The position numbers and the translations under genes were made by a program. A stretch of DNA of 64,000 bases from Actinophytocola oryzae (GTDB lineage Bacteria > Actinomycetota > Actinomycetes > Mycobacteriales > Pseudonocardiaceae), in contig NZ_SOCP01000003.1 in NCBI RefSeq assembly GCF_004364325.1, forward strand, positions 186,001 to 250,000, in the 5' to 3' direction. The notes beneath the pieces are model-generated. The model did no database searches, was not told the DNA's origin, and saw only the letters and a list, made by a program, of their open reading frames with translations. Below are positions 33,701 through 42,865 of the stretch, piece by piece; positions within the stretch are counted from its first letter, which is position 1; the number at the start of each line of letters is the position of its first letter.

Positions 33701-36700
33701 CGAAGTTCAGCCGCCGCTGCCCCGCGCCCGGGAACACGACGTACAGCGTGAACGACTCGCCGGGATCGGTGACGGCGACCGAGACGTCCACATAGGACGA
33801 GGTGCCGGTCGCGGGCACGTTCGCCGTGCCGAGCAGTGGTCCGTCCGGTGCGTCCCTGCGCAGCTGGATCGGGCCTGCGGCGTTCGCCGATGCCCGCAGC
33901 ACCAACGCGTCCACGTTGTGCAGGCTCACCGGGTCGTACGAGGCCCACGCGCCGTTCTGGCCGGTGATCGAGTTCGCGTGGCCCTCGAGGTCCCGCGACG
34001 GCCCGACCGTGACCTGGCTGGACCGGTCGAAGAACTCGGCCTCGCGCTGCTTCGGGAACAGCAGTGTGGTGTCCGAGCCGGTCAGCGCGGGAATGCCGTT
34101 CGCGCCGCCGGAGTCGGTATATCGGCCGTCGAGCGCGTAGAAGACGTTCATGTCCTCGCCGTGTCCGCCGCCGAGCGATGTCACGACCGAGCCCGTCCGG
34201 CCGTGCAGCGGCTCACCGGGGTGCGCGTGCTCGTCGTGCCCGAGCGCCGGCTGGATCACCACGGACGAGTCGGGGATCGTGGTGTCCTCGGCGTCGGTGA
34301 CGGCGAGCTGCCAGCTGATCTCGTCCCCGAAGTCGAAGAACGCGCCGTTGGGCGGCAGCTGGAAGTTCACGTCCGGTCTGGTGTTGCCGACCGTGATCGG
34401 CACGGTCGTGGTGCCGGTCTTGCCGTGCGGGTCGGTCACCGTGAGCCGCGCGTTGTACACGCCGTTCGCGGTGTAGGTGAAGGTCGGCGAGACGTCGGTC
34501 GAGTCGGTCGTGCCGTTCCCGTCGAAGTCCCATTCGTAGGTCAGGGCCTCGTTCTCGGGATCGGTGCTCGACTCGCCGGTGAACTGGACCTGCAGGGGCG
34601 CGTGGCCCGAGTCGGGCGTGGCCCTCGCCGACGCCGACGGGGACCGCGACCCGGACACGTAGTCCACTCTGTACAGTCCGGAGTCCGGGTTGTCGCGGCC
34701 GAAGCCACCACCCCAGTCGAGCACGTACATCGAGCCCTCCGGCCCGAACTTGGAGTCGATCGGCGCGAGGAACTGCGTGTCCGGCAGGAACGGGTTGACC
34801 TTCTCGACCGACTTCCCGTCCTCGGACGGGATGATCGAGTACATCTTGTTCCTGGCCCACTCGTAGAAGAATGCCTTGCCGTCGTAGGAGGACGGGAACT
34901 TGGTGTCCGACTGGAGGTCCGGGTCGTAGTCGTAGTACGGGCCACCCATCGGCGCGAGACCGCCGCCCTGCGGGATGACCGACGGCACCGAGGAACGCTG
35001 GTAGCCGTACCACATCTTCGCCGCCTTGACCGGCGGCAGCTGTGTCAGCCCGGTGTTGCGGATCGAGTCGTTGACCGGGTTGGCGCAGTCGAAGTACGGC
35101 CCGACCGTCACCGGGTTCGTGCGGTAGTCCACGTCCCGGAACGGCTCGTTGTTGCCCATGCACAGCGGCCAGCCGTAGAACCCGGGCTCGGTGATGATGT
35201 TCCACTCGACGATGCCCGCCGGGCCCCGGTTCGGGTTGTCCGCGCCGTTGTCCGGCGCGTAGTCCGCGAGGCCGAGCGCCCCGGTCTTCGGGTCGAGCGA
35301 GAACCGGAACGGGTTGCGGAAACCCATCGCGTAGATCTCGGGACGCGTCTTCGCCGTGCCGGGCGCGAACATGTTGCCCGCGGGGATCGTGTACGTGCCG
35401 TTCTCCTGCGGCGTGATCCGCAGTACCTTGCCACGCAGGTCGTTCGTGTTGGCCGCGGTCGCCCGCGCGTCGTGGAACGTACCGTCCCGTTCGGACAGTG
35501 GGGCGTAGCCGCCGGACGGCTCGGAGTGCGGGTTCACGTCGTCGCCGACGCCGAGGTACAGGTTGCCGTCCGGTCCCATGTCGAGACCGCCGCCGGTGTG
35601 CCCCGGCTCGTCTGGCAGCCGCGACGCGGGCACGTTCAGCAACACCTTCTCCGACGCGGGATCGATCTGCGAACCGTCGCCGACCGTGAAGCGGGACAAC
35701 CTGTTGAAAAAGTTCGCCGGATCACTGTCGTTGCCACTGGCCGGTGAGTAGTACAGGTACAGCCAGTGGTTCTCCGCGAAGTCGTTGTCGAGCGTGATAC
35801 CGAGCAGGCCGTCCTCACCACCCGAGTACACCGGGATGGTGATGGCGTTGGCGGTCGTGCGTGTCTCCGGGTCGTACACCCGGACCTGGCCACGCACCAG
35901 CTCGGTGAAGAACACCCTGCCGTCCGGCGCGACGTCCATCGCGTACGGGGCGCTGGTGTTCTGGTCGAGCGGGACGCGTTCGAACTGGTCCCACTTCGTG
36001 CCACCGCAGTCGCCGGCCTCCAGACCGGCCGCCCACTTCACGCCACCGAGAATGTGTTGCACCAGGTTGGGTTCCTGCGTGTAGTGCGCGCCGAAGTGGC
36101 CCATGCCGGTCATCCACGCGCGACCGCCGTCGTACGGCTTGCACCACGAGATCGGGTGGTCGTAACCCATAGCGTTGCCGCCGGGGGTGTAGGTCGTCTC
36201 GTCCATTGTGGCCAGTACGTGCGCGCTGCCCCGGACGTTGGTCGAGTAGTTGTACCACTCGTCCGCGCGGCTCCACCGCAGCGGCAGGTGTTGCGTCGAC
36301 GGGTGGGTGCGGTCCTCGACGCGTACCGTGCCCGGCTGGCCGGGACTCGTGCCGGTGTCGGCGTGACCGGGCATCAGCGACCCGATCATGTTGTCCCACC
36401 AGGCGTAGCCGCCACGCATGTCCGTCGCGTTGTGGATCGCGACGATGCCGTGGCCCGCCTCCATGTAACGTTCCAACGCCGCCTTCTGGTCGGCGTTCCA
36501 CGGGTCGCCGGAGGTCTGGAACATGACGAGCGCGTCGTAGTGCGACAGGCCCTCGTCGGTGAACAGCGTGGAGTCCTCGCTGTGCTCGGAGGTGATGCCC
36601 GCCTCCGCGAAGGCCGACACGAGCACGGGAACGCCCTGCTCGATGGCCTCGGTGTGCCGGAACTGGGTCGTCTTCGTGAAGATCAGGACGTGTGCCTCGC

Positions 36701-36797
36701 CGTGCGGCCCGGGATGGGCCGCGGCGGGCACGGCGCCGAGCATCGACAGCGCGGTGGCGCCGGCAAGCAGGGCGGTCAGGGATCTGCGCAGGTTCAT
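30795..36797 (-). CDS. Giant secreted ThuA - sugar dehydrogenase - PKD - CBM multidomain protein
   Basis: 2000 residues with a signal peptide (cleavage near AAAHP, about 27). Approximate order: ThuA domain (35-258, [22 protein letters not shown]); glucose/sorbosone-dehydrogenase-like beta-propeller (265-712, [27 protein letters not shown]); PKD (732-802, YEWDFDGNG); CBM6-like jelly roll (926-1036); Ig-like (1050-1130); three DUF1349-type jelly-roll modules (1133-1325, 1336-1530, 1541-1742); two Ig-like repeats (1746-1920); helical C-terminus. No sortase signal or TM anchor, so it is released. Propellers of this type often oxidise sugars with PQQ, and ThuA occurs in disaccharide use. It ends a sugar ABC transporter operon, suggesting extracellular capture or oxidation of the imported glycan. 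Confidence 0.88.
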   Translation of the reverse strand: MNLRRSLTALLAGATALSMLGAVPAAAHPGPHGEAHVLIFTKTTQFRHTEAIEQGVPVLVSAFAEAGITSEHSEDSTLFTDEGLSHYDALVMFQTSGDPWNADQKAALERYMEAGHGIVAIHNATDMRGGYAWWDNMIGSLMPGHADTGTSPGQPGTVRVEDRTHPSTQHLPLRWSRADEWYNYSTNVRGSAHVLATMDETTYTPGGNAMGYDHPISWCKPYDGGRAWMTGMGHFGAHYTQEPNLVQHILGGVKWAAGLEAGDCGGTKWDQFERVPLDQNTSAPYAMDVAPDGRVFFTELVRGQVRVYDPETRTTANAITIPVYSGGEDGLLGITLDNDFAENHWLYLYYSPASGNDSDPANFFNRLSRFTVGDGSQIDPASEKVLLNVPASRLPDEPGHTGGGLDMGPDGNLYLGVGDDVNPHSEPSGGYAPLSERDGTFHDARATAANTNDLRGKVLRITPQENGTYTIPAGNMFAPGTAKTRPEIYAMGFRNPFRFSLDPKTGALGLADYAPDNGADNPNRGPAGIVEWNIITEPGFYGWPLCMGNNEPFRDVDYRTNPVTVGPYFDCANPVNDSIRNTGLTQLPPVKAAKMWYGYQRSSVPSVIPQGGGLAPMGGPYYDYDPDLQSDTKFPSSYDGKAFFYEWARNKMYSIIPSEDGKSVEKVNPFLPDTQFLAPIDSKFGPEGSMYVLDWGGGFGRDNPDSGLYRVDYVSGSRSPSASARATPDSGHAPLQVQFTGESSTDPENEALTYEWDFDGNGTTDSTDVSPTFTYTANGVYNARLTVTDPHGKTGTTTVPITVGNTRPDVNFQLPPNGAFFDFGDEISWQLAVTDAEDTTIPDSSVVIQPALGHDEHAHPGEPLHGRTGSVVTSLGGGHGEDMNVFYALDGRYTDSGGANGIPALTGSDTTLLFPKQREAEFFDRSSQVTVGPSRDLEGHANSITGQNGAWASYDPVSLHNVDALVLRASANAAGPIQLRRDAPDGPLLGTANVPATGTSSYVDVSVAVTDPGESFTLYVVFPGAGQRRLNFVEADGKGASPIAKPKVAITAPTAGADLEPGPIPVRASATDAEGTIAKVEFFVDGQSIGTDTTAPYEVTWNATEERRYRLTAVATNDRGAAKTSRIVQAEVGDLFGNWQTFSNVQATFDRPDTDTWVVAAAGADTWQGTDEYGAAYLPGVADTDWTATVKIERQGNTNPSAKAGIIVRDDITQPGRSPGYAAMTLRPGLGFEWLRDTDGNGTLDASSNGAATSYPAWVRLVRDGDDYTGYWSTDGENFTAVGGPATLPNAGSIQDVGLMVLSHNAGATSEVEFSDWTFDDEAWEPGPDPEPEPAPTCLMQGSDGFDGTSLNQTRWTTVRNAAGLPVSVANGRLTLPVTNGDINEASTGPISYVGQPARAGAWTATTTVSLPHNRQWQHAGLLVHANDDNYVKLAFTRNDSGGRLMEFQTEVEGSRTWHANVVLPQSFPSTVALRLVSDGSALTAAYSTDGQNWTQLSGSASVVPSATIGLMAAGDTAAHSVDAVFDDFTLTPDTTDTGEREPSDEFDGTAVDGCRWDEVVRYDSAHIAMADGNLRVRTQVGDINAGSNGDPRNFVLQKVPSGDWTAETRLTPSMLHRWQLAGLLVYGDDDNYVKFDVLANNESGAAKNLAAEIVSEKDGQFGNGGNRNIDIAESTESGWYHLRLSKVGDTYTAEISDNGVTWRSLGDPVTNDADLTSFGVMAIGPEQTEPVTVAFDYFRVAGPPDREAPAVTATVTEPDGANGWHRTPATVTATATDNRPDAVAIEYREAGGDWVPYVNPVVLSEDGAHSLEFRATDAAGNASVSVPVLALVDASAPVVAVTGVQASGSYVVGTPLSLAATAEDRVSGVGSVWVKLDGVTVQAPLTVSPTAGAHQLEVVATDEAGNVASVAVPFRVTVTYAEAASLLTRYRVDGRVGLVPYIQLYVGLHNADRAASAGDGQLAVTWLDNFATMAAKVPDTDTRAQLEAIAASLKGDVTG

Positions 36798-36872
36798 ACG
36801 AGTGGTGCCCTCTCCACTGAGGTACGAGAAGTCAGACCCGCGCGGCGTGCCGGCGCCGTGTGGGGTGCGGGG

Positions 36873-37724
36873 TTACGGCATCACCTTCCTCAAGAACTCC
36901 AGACCGTCGGTGGCGATCGCGTCCTGGGTCGCGGCGAGCGGGCGCCAGACCGAGGCCGCGGTCGCGATGGTCGCGTTCTCCGCGGTGAACGACTCGATCA
37001 CGAGCGGGCCCGTGTAGCCGACGTCGCCCAGAGCGTTGACGAAGCCCTGCCAGTCGAGGTGGTCGGCGCCGGGTGCGCCCCGGTCGTTGGCGCACACCTG
37101 TACGTGTGCGACGCGGTCACCCGCCCGCCGGACGGCCGCCGCGAGGTCGGTCTCCTCGATGTTCATGTGGTAGATGTCGAGTGCGATCCCGCACGTGTCC
37201 GGCATCCCCCGCAGGGCGTCGAGTGCCTGGTCGACGGTGTTGAGGAGGCTGGTCTCGTAGCGGTTCAACGGTTCGACGGCCAACCGCACGTCGGCCGCGG
37301 TCGCGTGCTCGACGACCGGCGTGAGCCCGTCACGCAGCTCGGCGTACCTGGTCTGCCTCTCCTCGTGCGACATCCGCCACGTGCGACCGACCGACGCGTA
37401 GGCGGGTCCGGCGATCGTGGGCGAACCGACCGCCTGCGCCACGTCGACGACGTGACGCAGGTAGTCCTGTGTGGACAGTACGGTCGTCGCGTCGGCCGCC
37501 ACCAGCTCGCGGCCCTCGCCCATGACGAGCACGACACTGGCCGAGAGCCCGAGGTCACCGAGGAGTCCGTGTGCCCGGACGGGATCCCACTCACCGGGGT
37601 TCTCGACCGGCAGCTCGATGACGTCGAAGCCCCAGTCGGCGATCCTCGGCGCCAGCTTCGCGAGCGACGCGTCGGTCAGCGGGGAGGTCCAGACCCACGT
37701 GTTGACGCCAAGCCGATGTTTCAC
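36873..37724 (-). CDS. Sugar phosphate isomerase/epimerase, xylose-isomerase-like TIM barrel
   Basis: 283 residues. GVNTWVWTSPL start, IELPVENP after strand 2, LAVEPLNRYETSLLN (metal Glu), GIALDIYHMNIEE (metal Asp/His) and HVQVCANDRGAPG match the AP-endonuclease-2 / D-tagatose 3-epimerase-like family (IolE, IolI, DTE). It would isomerise or epimerise a ketose or keto-sugar with a divalent metal. GTG 37724 overlaps the binding-protein stop as GTGA, which fixes the start. It is the metabolic enzyme encoded with the sugar transporter. Confidence 0.88.
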   Translation of the reverse strand: MKHRLGVNTWVWTSPLTDASLAKLAPRIADWGFDVIELPVENPGEWDPVRAHGLLGDLGLSASVVLVMGEGRELVAADATTVLSTQDYLRHVVDVAQAVGSPTIAGPAYASVGRTWRMSHEERQTRYAELRDGLTPVVEHATAADVRLAVEPLNRYETSLLNTVDQALDALRGMPDTCGIALDIYHMNIEETDLAAAVRRAGDRVAHVQVCANDRGAPGADHLDWQGFVNALGDVGYTGPLVIESFTAENATIATAASVWRPLAATQDAIATDGLEFLRKVMP

Positions 37725-38920
37725 CGGTTCTTCCACGCGTTCGGGAAGCCGGGCAGGTCCTCGCCGCCGAACTTGGCGTAGTGCAGGCTCGGCATGTCCT
37801 TGTTGCGGTCGAGGAACTCGTCGCGGTCCTTCTCGGTGATCGGCGACTGCGGCAGCACCCACTCCTTCGGTACCTGCTCGCCCTTCCAGATCTTGACGGC
37901 GGCCAGGATCGGCGTGCGCCACTGGAAGTTCGAGTACACGGGTGCGACCGCGGTCATCCCGGTGTCCTTCCACTTGCGCATGAAGGAAAGCTCGTCCTCA
38001 CCGGACATCACCGGGTAGTCCTTGCCCGCGTCCTCGAACGCCTCGATGGCCGCGACCGCGCCGTCACCGGCGTCCATCCAGATGCCGTCGACATCGCCGC
38101 GCTGCAGGTACTGGGTCACGATGTCCTTGATCTTCGCGCCGTCGCCCTCGGTGAACTCGTCGCCGAGCACCTCGAGGTCGCTCTTGCCGAAGATCTCCTG
38201 CGCGGCGGCCCAGCGGTGCTCGAGGACGTCGACGCCGGGCAGGATGCGCAGCGCCAACACCTTCGCGCCGGGGTCGAGGTTGTCGACGAGGAACTCCGCC
38301 GCGTCCGCGCCGAACGCGTAGCCGCCGATCGGGTGGATGAAGGTGACCATGCAGTCGGAGTTCACACCCCGGTCGAACACGATCACCGGTACGCCGCTCT
38401 TGCACGCGGTCTCGACGGCGGGGGTCAGGGTCGCCGTGGTGGACGGCGAGATGATGATCGCGTTGCAGTCACCGGCATCCACGAACGCCTGGATGTCGGA
38501 GATCTGCTGGTTGTCGTCGTCCGCGGCGTCGGAGACGCGGAACTCGCCGATCTCCCCGGACTGCTTCAGCACGTCGACCTGCTGCTGCATGGTGATGAAC
38601 CCGGTGACCCGCCACGGGTTGCTCACCGAGGCGTTGGAGAAGCAGAGGGTCTTGCCGTCCTGTTTGTACTGAGCGGTGTCGACCAGCTCGGGATCGATGG
38701 CCTGTAACCAGGGCTGGTCGGCGGACCCCTCGGGCGTCTTGTCCCGCTCGGCCAGCTCCTTGTCGTAGTCGGCGCGGACGAACCACTCGCCGTCGGCGGT
38801 CTGCTCCTGGTCCTGGTCGCCCTTGGGCGCGCTGTCGGTCGGGGTGTCGGTGGTACAGGCCGTGAGGGCGAGTGCGACAGCGGCCGCGCCCGCGACGAGG
38901 ACACGCGTTCGGTGCATCAT
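37721..38920 (-). CDS. Sugar ABC transporter substrate-binding lipoprotein
   Basis: 399 residues, RbsB/periplasmic-binding-protein-4 type. Lipobox LALTAC about residue 22, then an acidic Gln-rich linker. The mature part has FSNASVSNPWRV, DAGDCNAIIISPSTTATL and FDRGVNSDC, typical of ribose/galactose binders, where Asp/Arg of the last motif contact the sugar. Double ATG after AGGAGG; I use the first. Slightly longer than RbsB because of an N-terminal extension. Confidence 0.9.
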   Translation of the reverse strand: MMHRTRVLVAGAAAVALALTACTTDTPTDSAPKGDQDQEQTADGEWFVRADYDKELAERDKTPEGSADQPWLQAIDPELVDTAQYKQDGKTLCFSNASVSNPWRVTGFITMQQQVDVLKQSGEIGEFRVSDAADDDNQQISDIQAFVDAGDCNAIIISPSTTATLTPAVETACKSGVPVIVFDRGVNSDCMVTFIHPIGGYAFGADAAEFLVDNLDPGAKVLALRILPGVDVLEHRWAAAQEIFGKSDLEVLGDEFTEGDGAKIKDIVTQYLQRGDVDGIWMDAGDGAVAAIEAFEDAGKDYPVMSGEDELSFMRKWKDTGMTAVAPVYSNFQWRTPILAAVKIWKGEQVPKEWVLPQSPITEKDRDEFLDRNKDMPSLHYAKFGGEDLPGFPNAWKNR

Positions 38921-38935
38921 TGCCTCCTGGTGGTC

Positions 38936-39943
38936 CTATGGCTGGTTGGTCTGCTCGAGGAGCGGGCGGCGCCGCTCACGGGCGGCCCACGCGACGGCCG
39001 CGATGATGATCACGCCCTGTGCGAGCGGCCGTACGGTCGAGGGCAGGCTGAGCTGGTTGAACAACGTGAACAGGGCCTCGACGGTGAGCGCCCCGGCCAT
39101 GGCGGCGAGCACGGTGCCGCGCCCGCCGCCGAGCACCACCCCGCCGAGCACGACGGCGGTGATGGCCGTGAACTCGAGCCCGTTGCCGACCTGGGCGTCC
39201 ACGCCCGCATACCCGCCGATGAGGATCGCGGCGACGGTGGCGAGCACGCTGGAGAAGACGAACGCGACGGTCCGCACGCGCCAGACCCGCACCCCGGCGA
39301 AGGCCGCGGCCCTGTCGTTGTCCCCGGTCGCGACGAGCGTGCGGCCGAAGGGCCTGCGCATGACAAGGGCGGCGACAACCCCGATGGCGATCGCCACGAG
39401 CAGCGCCCACGGCAGCTGCCGGACCACCGGCAGGTCGATCCCCTCACGACCGACCTGCCGGAACCCGTCGGAGAGGGCGCCGGTCGGGGCGCCGCCCGTC
39501 CAGAGCCGGATGGCGCCGTAGAGGACGAGCATCATCCCGAGCGTGGCGATCAGGGAGTGCACCCTGAGGATGGTGACGAGGAGCCCGTTGACCAGTCCCA
39601 CGAGCACCCCGAAACCGATCATGAGCAGGATGACCGGCAGGGTCCGCCCGTTCTCACCGTCCATCACCCCCGCGGCGATGGCGACCTGCGCCCCGACGAG
39701 CGAGCCCACGGAGAGATCCATCTCACCGCAGACGATCACGAGGTACTGACCGACGGCGAGCACGACGAGCGGCGCGGCCTTCTTGAGGAACGCCATCAGG
39801 GAGGGTGGTTCGAAGAAGCCGGGGTTGAGGAACGCGATCACGACGAACACGAGGGCGAGCAACGCGAACACGGTGGCACTGCCGCCGCCGAGGAACTTCG
39901 CGGCCACCGACCGCGCGGGCTGCCTCGTCTGGGTGGCGGTCAT
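38936..39943 (-). CDS. Sugar ABC transporter permease 2, RbsC-like
   Basis: 335 residues with about nine to ten helices. LVIVCGEMDLSVGSLVG is the family signature and ITAVVLGGVVLGGGRGT the conserved later loop. ATG 39943 begins just before the first helix; the frame runs on 43 codons upstream but through low-complexity sequence. Sits 15 bases upstream of the binding-protein gene. It pairs with the second permease to form the membrane channel. Confidence 0.88.
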   Translation of the reverse strand: MTATQTRQPARSVAAKFLGGGSATVFALLALVFVVIAFLNPGFFEPPSLMAFLKKAAPLVVLAVGQYLVIVCGEMDLSVGSLVGAQVAIAAGVMDGENGRTLPVILLMIGFGVLVGLVNGLLVTILRVHSLIATLGMMLVLYGAIRLWTGGAPTGALSDGFRQVGREGIDLPVVRQLPWALLVAIAIGVVAALVMRRPFGRTLVATGDNDRAAAFAGVRVWRVRTVAFVFSSVLATVAAILIGGYAGVDAQVGNGLEFTAITAVVLGGVVLGGGRGTVLAAMAGALTVEALFTLFNQLSLPSTVRPLAQGVIIIAAVAWAARERRRPLLEQTNQP

Positions 39944-40081
39944 CGGCCGTCCCCCGAGTTGTCCACAGCAGCGAGGTTGTCCACAACCGGCCGGTAACCA
40001 CGCGGCATTGTCGTACCCCACCGGTAGACTGGCAAGGCGGGACGCCCCCGGGATCGGGTGGGGGCTGGGCATCGCGCGCGC

Positions 40082-40230
40082 GAGATTCGCGAAATCATCG
40101 TGGCGCCCCTGTCGCTCCGGATGCGGGTCCTTCGACGTGCGGGCTCGGCGACGCGACCGAAAGCTGCCACGTGCCCGAGATCCGCCGGATCATTGTGGCG
40201 CCCCCTGCTGTGCCGGATGTGGGTCCTTCG
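40082..40230. repeat. Imperfect direct repeat of about 53 bp at the permease 1 gene end
   Basis: Copy 1 at 40082-40134 and copy 2 at 40177-40230 agree at about 44 of 54 positions (both start GAGAT and end GGGTCCTTCG, sharing ATCAT and GTGGCGCCCC). Copy 2 overlaps the last codons of permease 1; copy 1 is in the 246-base gap before permease 2, which also holds GTTGTCCACA repeats at about 39959-39984. No gene found in the gap. Confidence 0.7.
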
Positions 40231-41242
40231 GGGTGGGGGTCGGTTCCGGGGGTGGGCCGTTCGGGTCGAAGCGGGCTCTGCTCGCCCGGCGGTCGATCTG
40301 GCGGCGGGCGTAGATCGCCACCGCGGCGATGATCACCGCACCGCGCAGGACGTCCTTGAAGAACGGGTCCACCTGCAGGATGTTGAACACCGTGTCCAGA
40401 ACCGCCAGGATCAGGACCCCGCCGAGCGTGCCCGCTATCCCACCCCTGCCACCCATCAGCAGCGTCCCGCCCAGCACGACGGCCGCGATGGAGTCCAGGT
40501 CGTAGCCCGAGCTGTACACGAGCGCACTGCCCGTGCCGAACCGCGCCGCGATCAGCAGGCCCGCCACCCCGGCCGCCACCGCACACAGCACGTGCGCCGT
40601 GACGATCACCCGACCGGTCCGGATACCCGACAGGCGCGCGACCTCCGCGCTGCCGCCCACCGCGAACATGTGGTACCCCATCCGCGTCCGGCGCAGGTAC
40701 AGGATCCCCGCCACCACCGCGACCAGCATCACCGCGGTCGACACCGGCAGGAACCCGATCCGGCTGTACCCGAACTGCTGGAACGCCGCGGGCACCTCCC
40801 CGGCCGGGCCCTTGTACGTCGTGTCCAGGTACCCCTTGACGATCAGGCCCATGCCCAGCGTCGCGATGAACGGGTTCACTTTCAGCACCGACACGACCAG
40901 GCCGTTCAGCAGGCCGATCCCCGCCGCCACCACCAGCACCGCGGCGATGCCGAGCGGTACCTTCGCCGGATCACCCGCCATCGTCGTCGCCCCGACCAGG
41001 CTGCACAGCGCCATCACGTACCCGACCGACAGGTCCAGCGACCCGCACAGGATCACGAACGTCTGTCCCAACGCGACAAAACCGAGCAGGCTCGACCGAG
41101 TCAGCATGTCCACGAGGTTGGCCGTGCCGAACAGGTTTCCACCGTCCAGCGCCACCAGCGCGAAGCCGATCACCAGGATGCCGAGCAGCGCCAGGTAGAC
41201 CAGCTCGGTACTGCCCAGTCGGCGGGTCAGGCCGGTGCCCAT
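40190..41242 (-). CDS. Sugar ABC transporter permease 1, RbsC-like
   Basis: 350 residues. FVILCGSLDLSVGYVMAL and IAAVVLGGTLLMGGRGG are the RbsC signatures; about ten helices. The cytoplasmic C-terminus is unusually long and basic/proline-rich (RRQIDRRASRARF then PPPEPTPTPKD) and is encoded partly by one copy of a 53-bp direct repeat, so the tail may have been extended by a local duplication. ATG 41242 overlaps the ATPase stop as TGATG. Confidence 0.88.
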   Translation of the reverse strand: MGTGLTRRLGSTELVYLALLGILVIGFALVALDGGNLFGTANLVDMLTRSSLLGFVALGQTFVILCGSLDLSVGYVMALCSLVGATTMAGDPAKVPLGIAAVLVVAAGIGLLNGLVVSVLKVNPFIATLGMGLIVKGYLDTTYKGPAGEVPAAFQQFGYSRIGFLPVSTAVMLVAVVAGILYLRRTRMGYHMFAVGGSAEVARLSGIRTGRVIVTAHVLCAVAAGVAGLLIAARFGTGSALVYSSGYDLDSIAAVVLGGTLLMGGRGGIAGTLGGVLILAVLDTVFNILQVDPFFKDVLRGAVIIAAVAIYARRQIDRRASRARFDPNGPPPEPTPTPKDPHPAQQGAPQ

Positions 41243-42738
41243 CACGCGACCTGCCCGGTCGCGATCCGCATGACGCTCTCCTCGTCCGCGCCGGCGGGCA
41301 GCTCGCCCGCGATCCGGCCGTCGCGCAGCACGACGATGCGGTCGGCCATGCCGATGACCTCCTGCAGCTCCGAGGAGATCATCAGGATCGCGACGCCACG
41401 CGCGCACAGCTCACGCATCAGCGTGTACACCTTCTGTTTGGCACCGACGTCGATGCCACGCGTCGGCTCGTCGAGCACCATCACCGCGGGCTCGGTGGCC
41501 AACCACTTGGCCAGCACCACCTTCTGCTGGTTGCCGCCCGACAGGAACCTCACCTCCTGGTCCGCGCCCTGCGACACCAGCTCCAGTGACGAGAGGATGC
41601 CGGGGATCCCGCGCGCCCGCCTGCCGGACTGCCCCGGTAGCACGGCATCCAGCACCAGCCTGGCGTTCGCGGCGACGGACTGGTTGAGCGCCAACCCTTC
41701 CGCCTTGCGGTCCTCGGTCACCAGTGCGAGCCCGGCCGCCACCGCCTGCCGCGACGACCGAAGCCGCACCGGCCTGCCGTCCAGCTCGACCGTGCCCCGC
41801 GTGAACCTGGCCACGCCGAACAACGCGTGCGCGATCTCCGTGCGGCCACTGCCCTGCAGGCCGGCGAGCGCGGTGATCTCCCCCGCCCGCACGTCGAGGT
41901 CGATGCCGTCGAGCTGTTCGTTGCCACCGCCCCGGATGCGTAACCGCACGTCGCCGATCTCGGTGCCCGGCACCGGATCCGGGAAGAAGCTCGTGATGGG
42001 GCGGCCGACCATCCTGCGGACCAGGTCGTCCGGGGTGATCGACGCCGTCTCGACCGTGTCGACGAGCGCGCCGTCCTTGAGCACGGTCACCCGGTCGGAC
42101 AGGTCGAAGATCTCCTTGAGGCGGTGGGAGACGTAGAGGACGGCAACGCCGCGCTCGCGCAGCGTGCGAACGAGCCGGTAGAGCAGCTCGACCTCCTCGT
42201 CGGCGAGCGCGGCGGTCGGCTCGTCCATCGAGATGATCCGCGCGTCGTAGGACAGCGCCTTGACCACCTCGACGATCTGCTGCCCCGCCACGGAGAGCGT
42301 GCTCACCCTGCGGCGGGGCGTCAACCAGTCGAGACCGAGTTCGGCGAGCAGGGCGGCGGTGTCGGCGTTCATCCTGTCGACGTCGACGAGGCCGCGTCTT
42401 CGCGGCTCACGGGCCAGGAAAACGTTTTCCGCAACGGTTCGCTCCGGGAGCAGGTTGAACTCCTGGAACACCGTGGACACGCCCGCGTGCTGCGCCTCCA
42501 GCGGGTGCGCGAAGGCGACCTCCTGGCCGTTCAGCTCGATCGTGCCGCCGTCGGCCTGGTAGACCCCGGCGAGGATCTTCATCAGCGTCGACTTGCCCGC
42601 ACCGTTCTCGCCCATCAGCGCGTGGACTTCGCCGGCTCGCACGTCCAGGTCGACGCCCTGGAGGACTGGCACGCCGAGAAAGGACTTGCGGATGTCCCGC
42701 ATCCGCAACAGGGTGTCGGTGACGGGCGCCACTGCCAT
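41242..42738 (-). CDS. Sugar ABC transporter ATPase with two nucleotide-binding domains, RbsA-like
   Basis: 498 residues. First domain: Walker A GENGAGKST, signature LSVAGQQ, Walker B IISMDEPTAAL. Second domain: degenerate Walker A GLQGSGRTE, signature LSGGNQQ, VMVLDEPTRGID. The altered second P-loop is normal for RbsA/MglA types. Powers uptake of a monosaccharide with the two permeases. ATG 42738 puts the first domain at the expected place; 12 extra codons upstream would reach into the ROK operator. Confidence 0.92.
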   Translation of the reverse strand: MAVAPVTDTLLRMRDIRKSFLGVPVLQGVDLDVRAGEVHALMGENGAGKSTLMKILAGVYQADGGTIELNGQEVAFAHPLEAQHAGVSTVFQEFNLLPERTVAENVFLAREPRRRGLVDVDRMNADTAALLAELGLDWLTPRRRVSTLSVAGQQIVEVVKALSYDARIISMDEPTAALADEEVELLYRLVRTLRERGVAVLYVSHRLKEIFDLSDRVTVLKDGALVDTVETASITPDDLVRRMVGRPITSFFPDPVPGTEIGDVRLRIRGGGNEQLDGIDLDVRAGEITALAGLQGSGRTEIAHALFGVARFTRGTVELDGRPVRLRSSRQAVAAGLALVTEDRKAEGLALNQSVAANARLVLDAVLPGQSGRRARGIPGILSSLELVSQGADQEVRFLSGGNQQKVVLAKWLATEPAVMVLDEPTRGIDVGAKQKVYTLMRELCARGVAILMISSELQEVIGMADRIVVLRDGRIAGELPAGADEESVMRIATGQVA

Positions 42739-42756
42739 GCCGCTGAACCTAACCCG

Positions 42757-42795
42757 ACTTTTGACGCACAACAATCAAAAGTTGCAAGTTTGTTG
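42757..42795. promoter_or_regulatory. Palindromic operator between the sugar transporter and ROK genes
   Basis: Inverted arms ACTTTTGA (42757-42764) and TCAAAAGT (42775-42782), overlapped by a second pair CAACAA (42769-42774) and TTGTTG (42790-42795). AT-rich, 18 bases upstream of the ATPase start. Best explained as the operator bound by the divergent ROK repressor and released by a sugar. Confidence 0.72.
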
Positions 42796-42865
42796 CCAAC
42801 GTATCTTTGGGACATCTAGCAGAACTCGGGTGTGTTTGACTAGGGAGGTGGTCGAAGGCCCGGGT

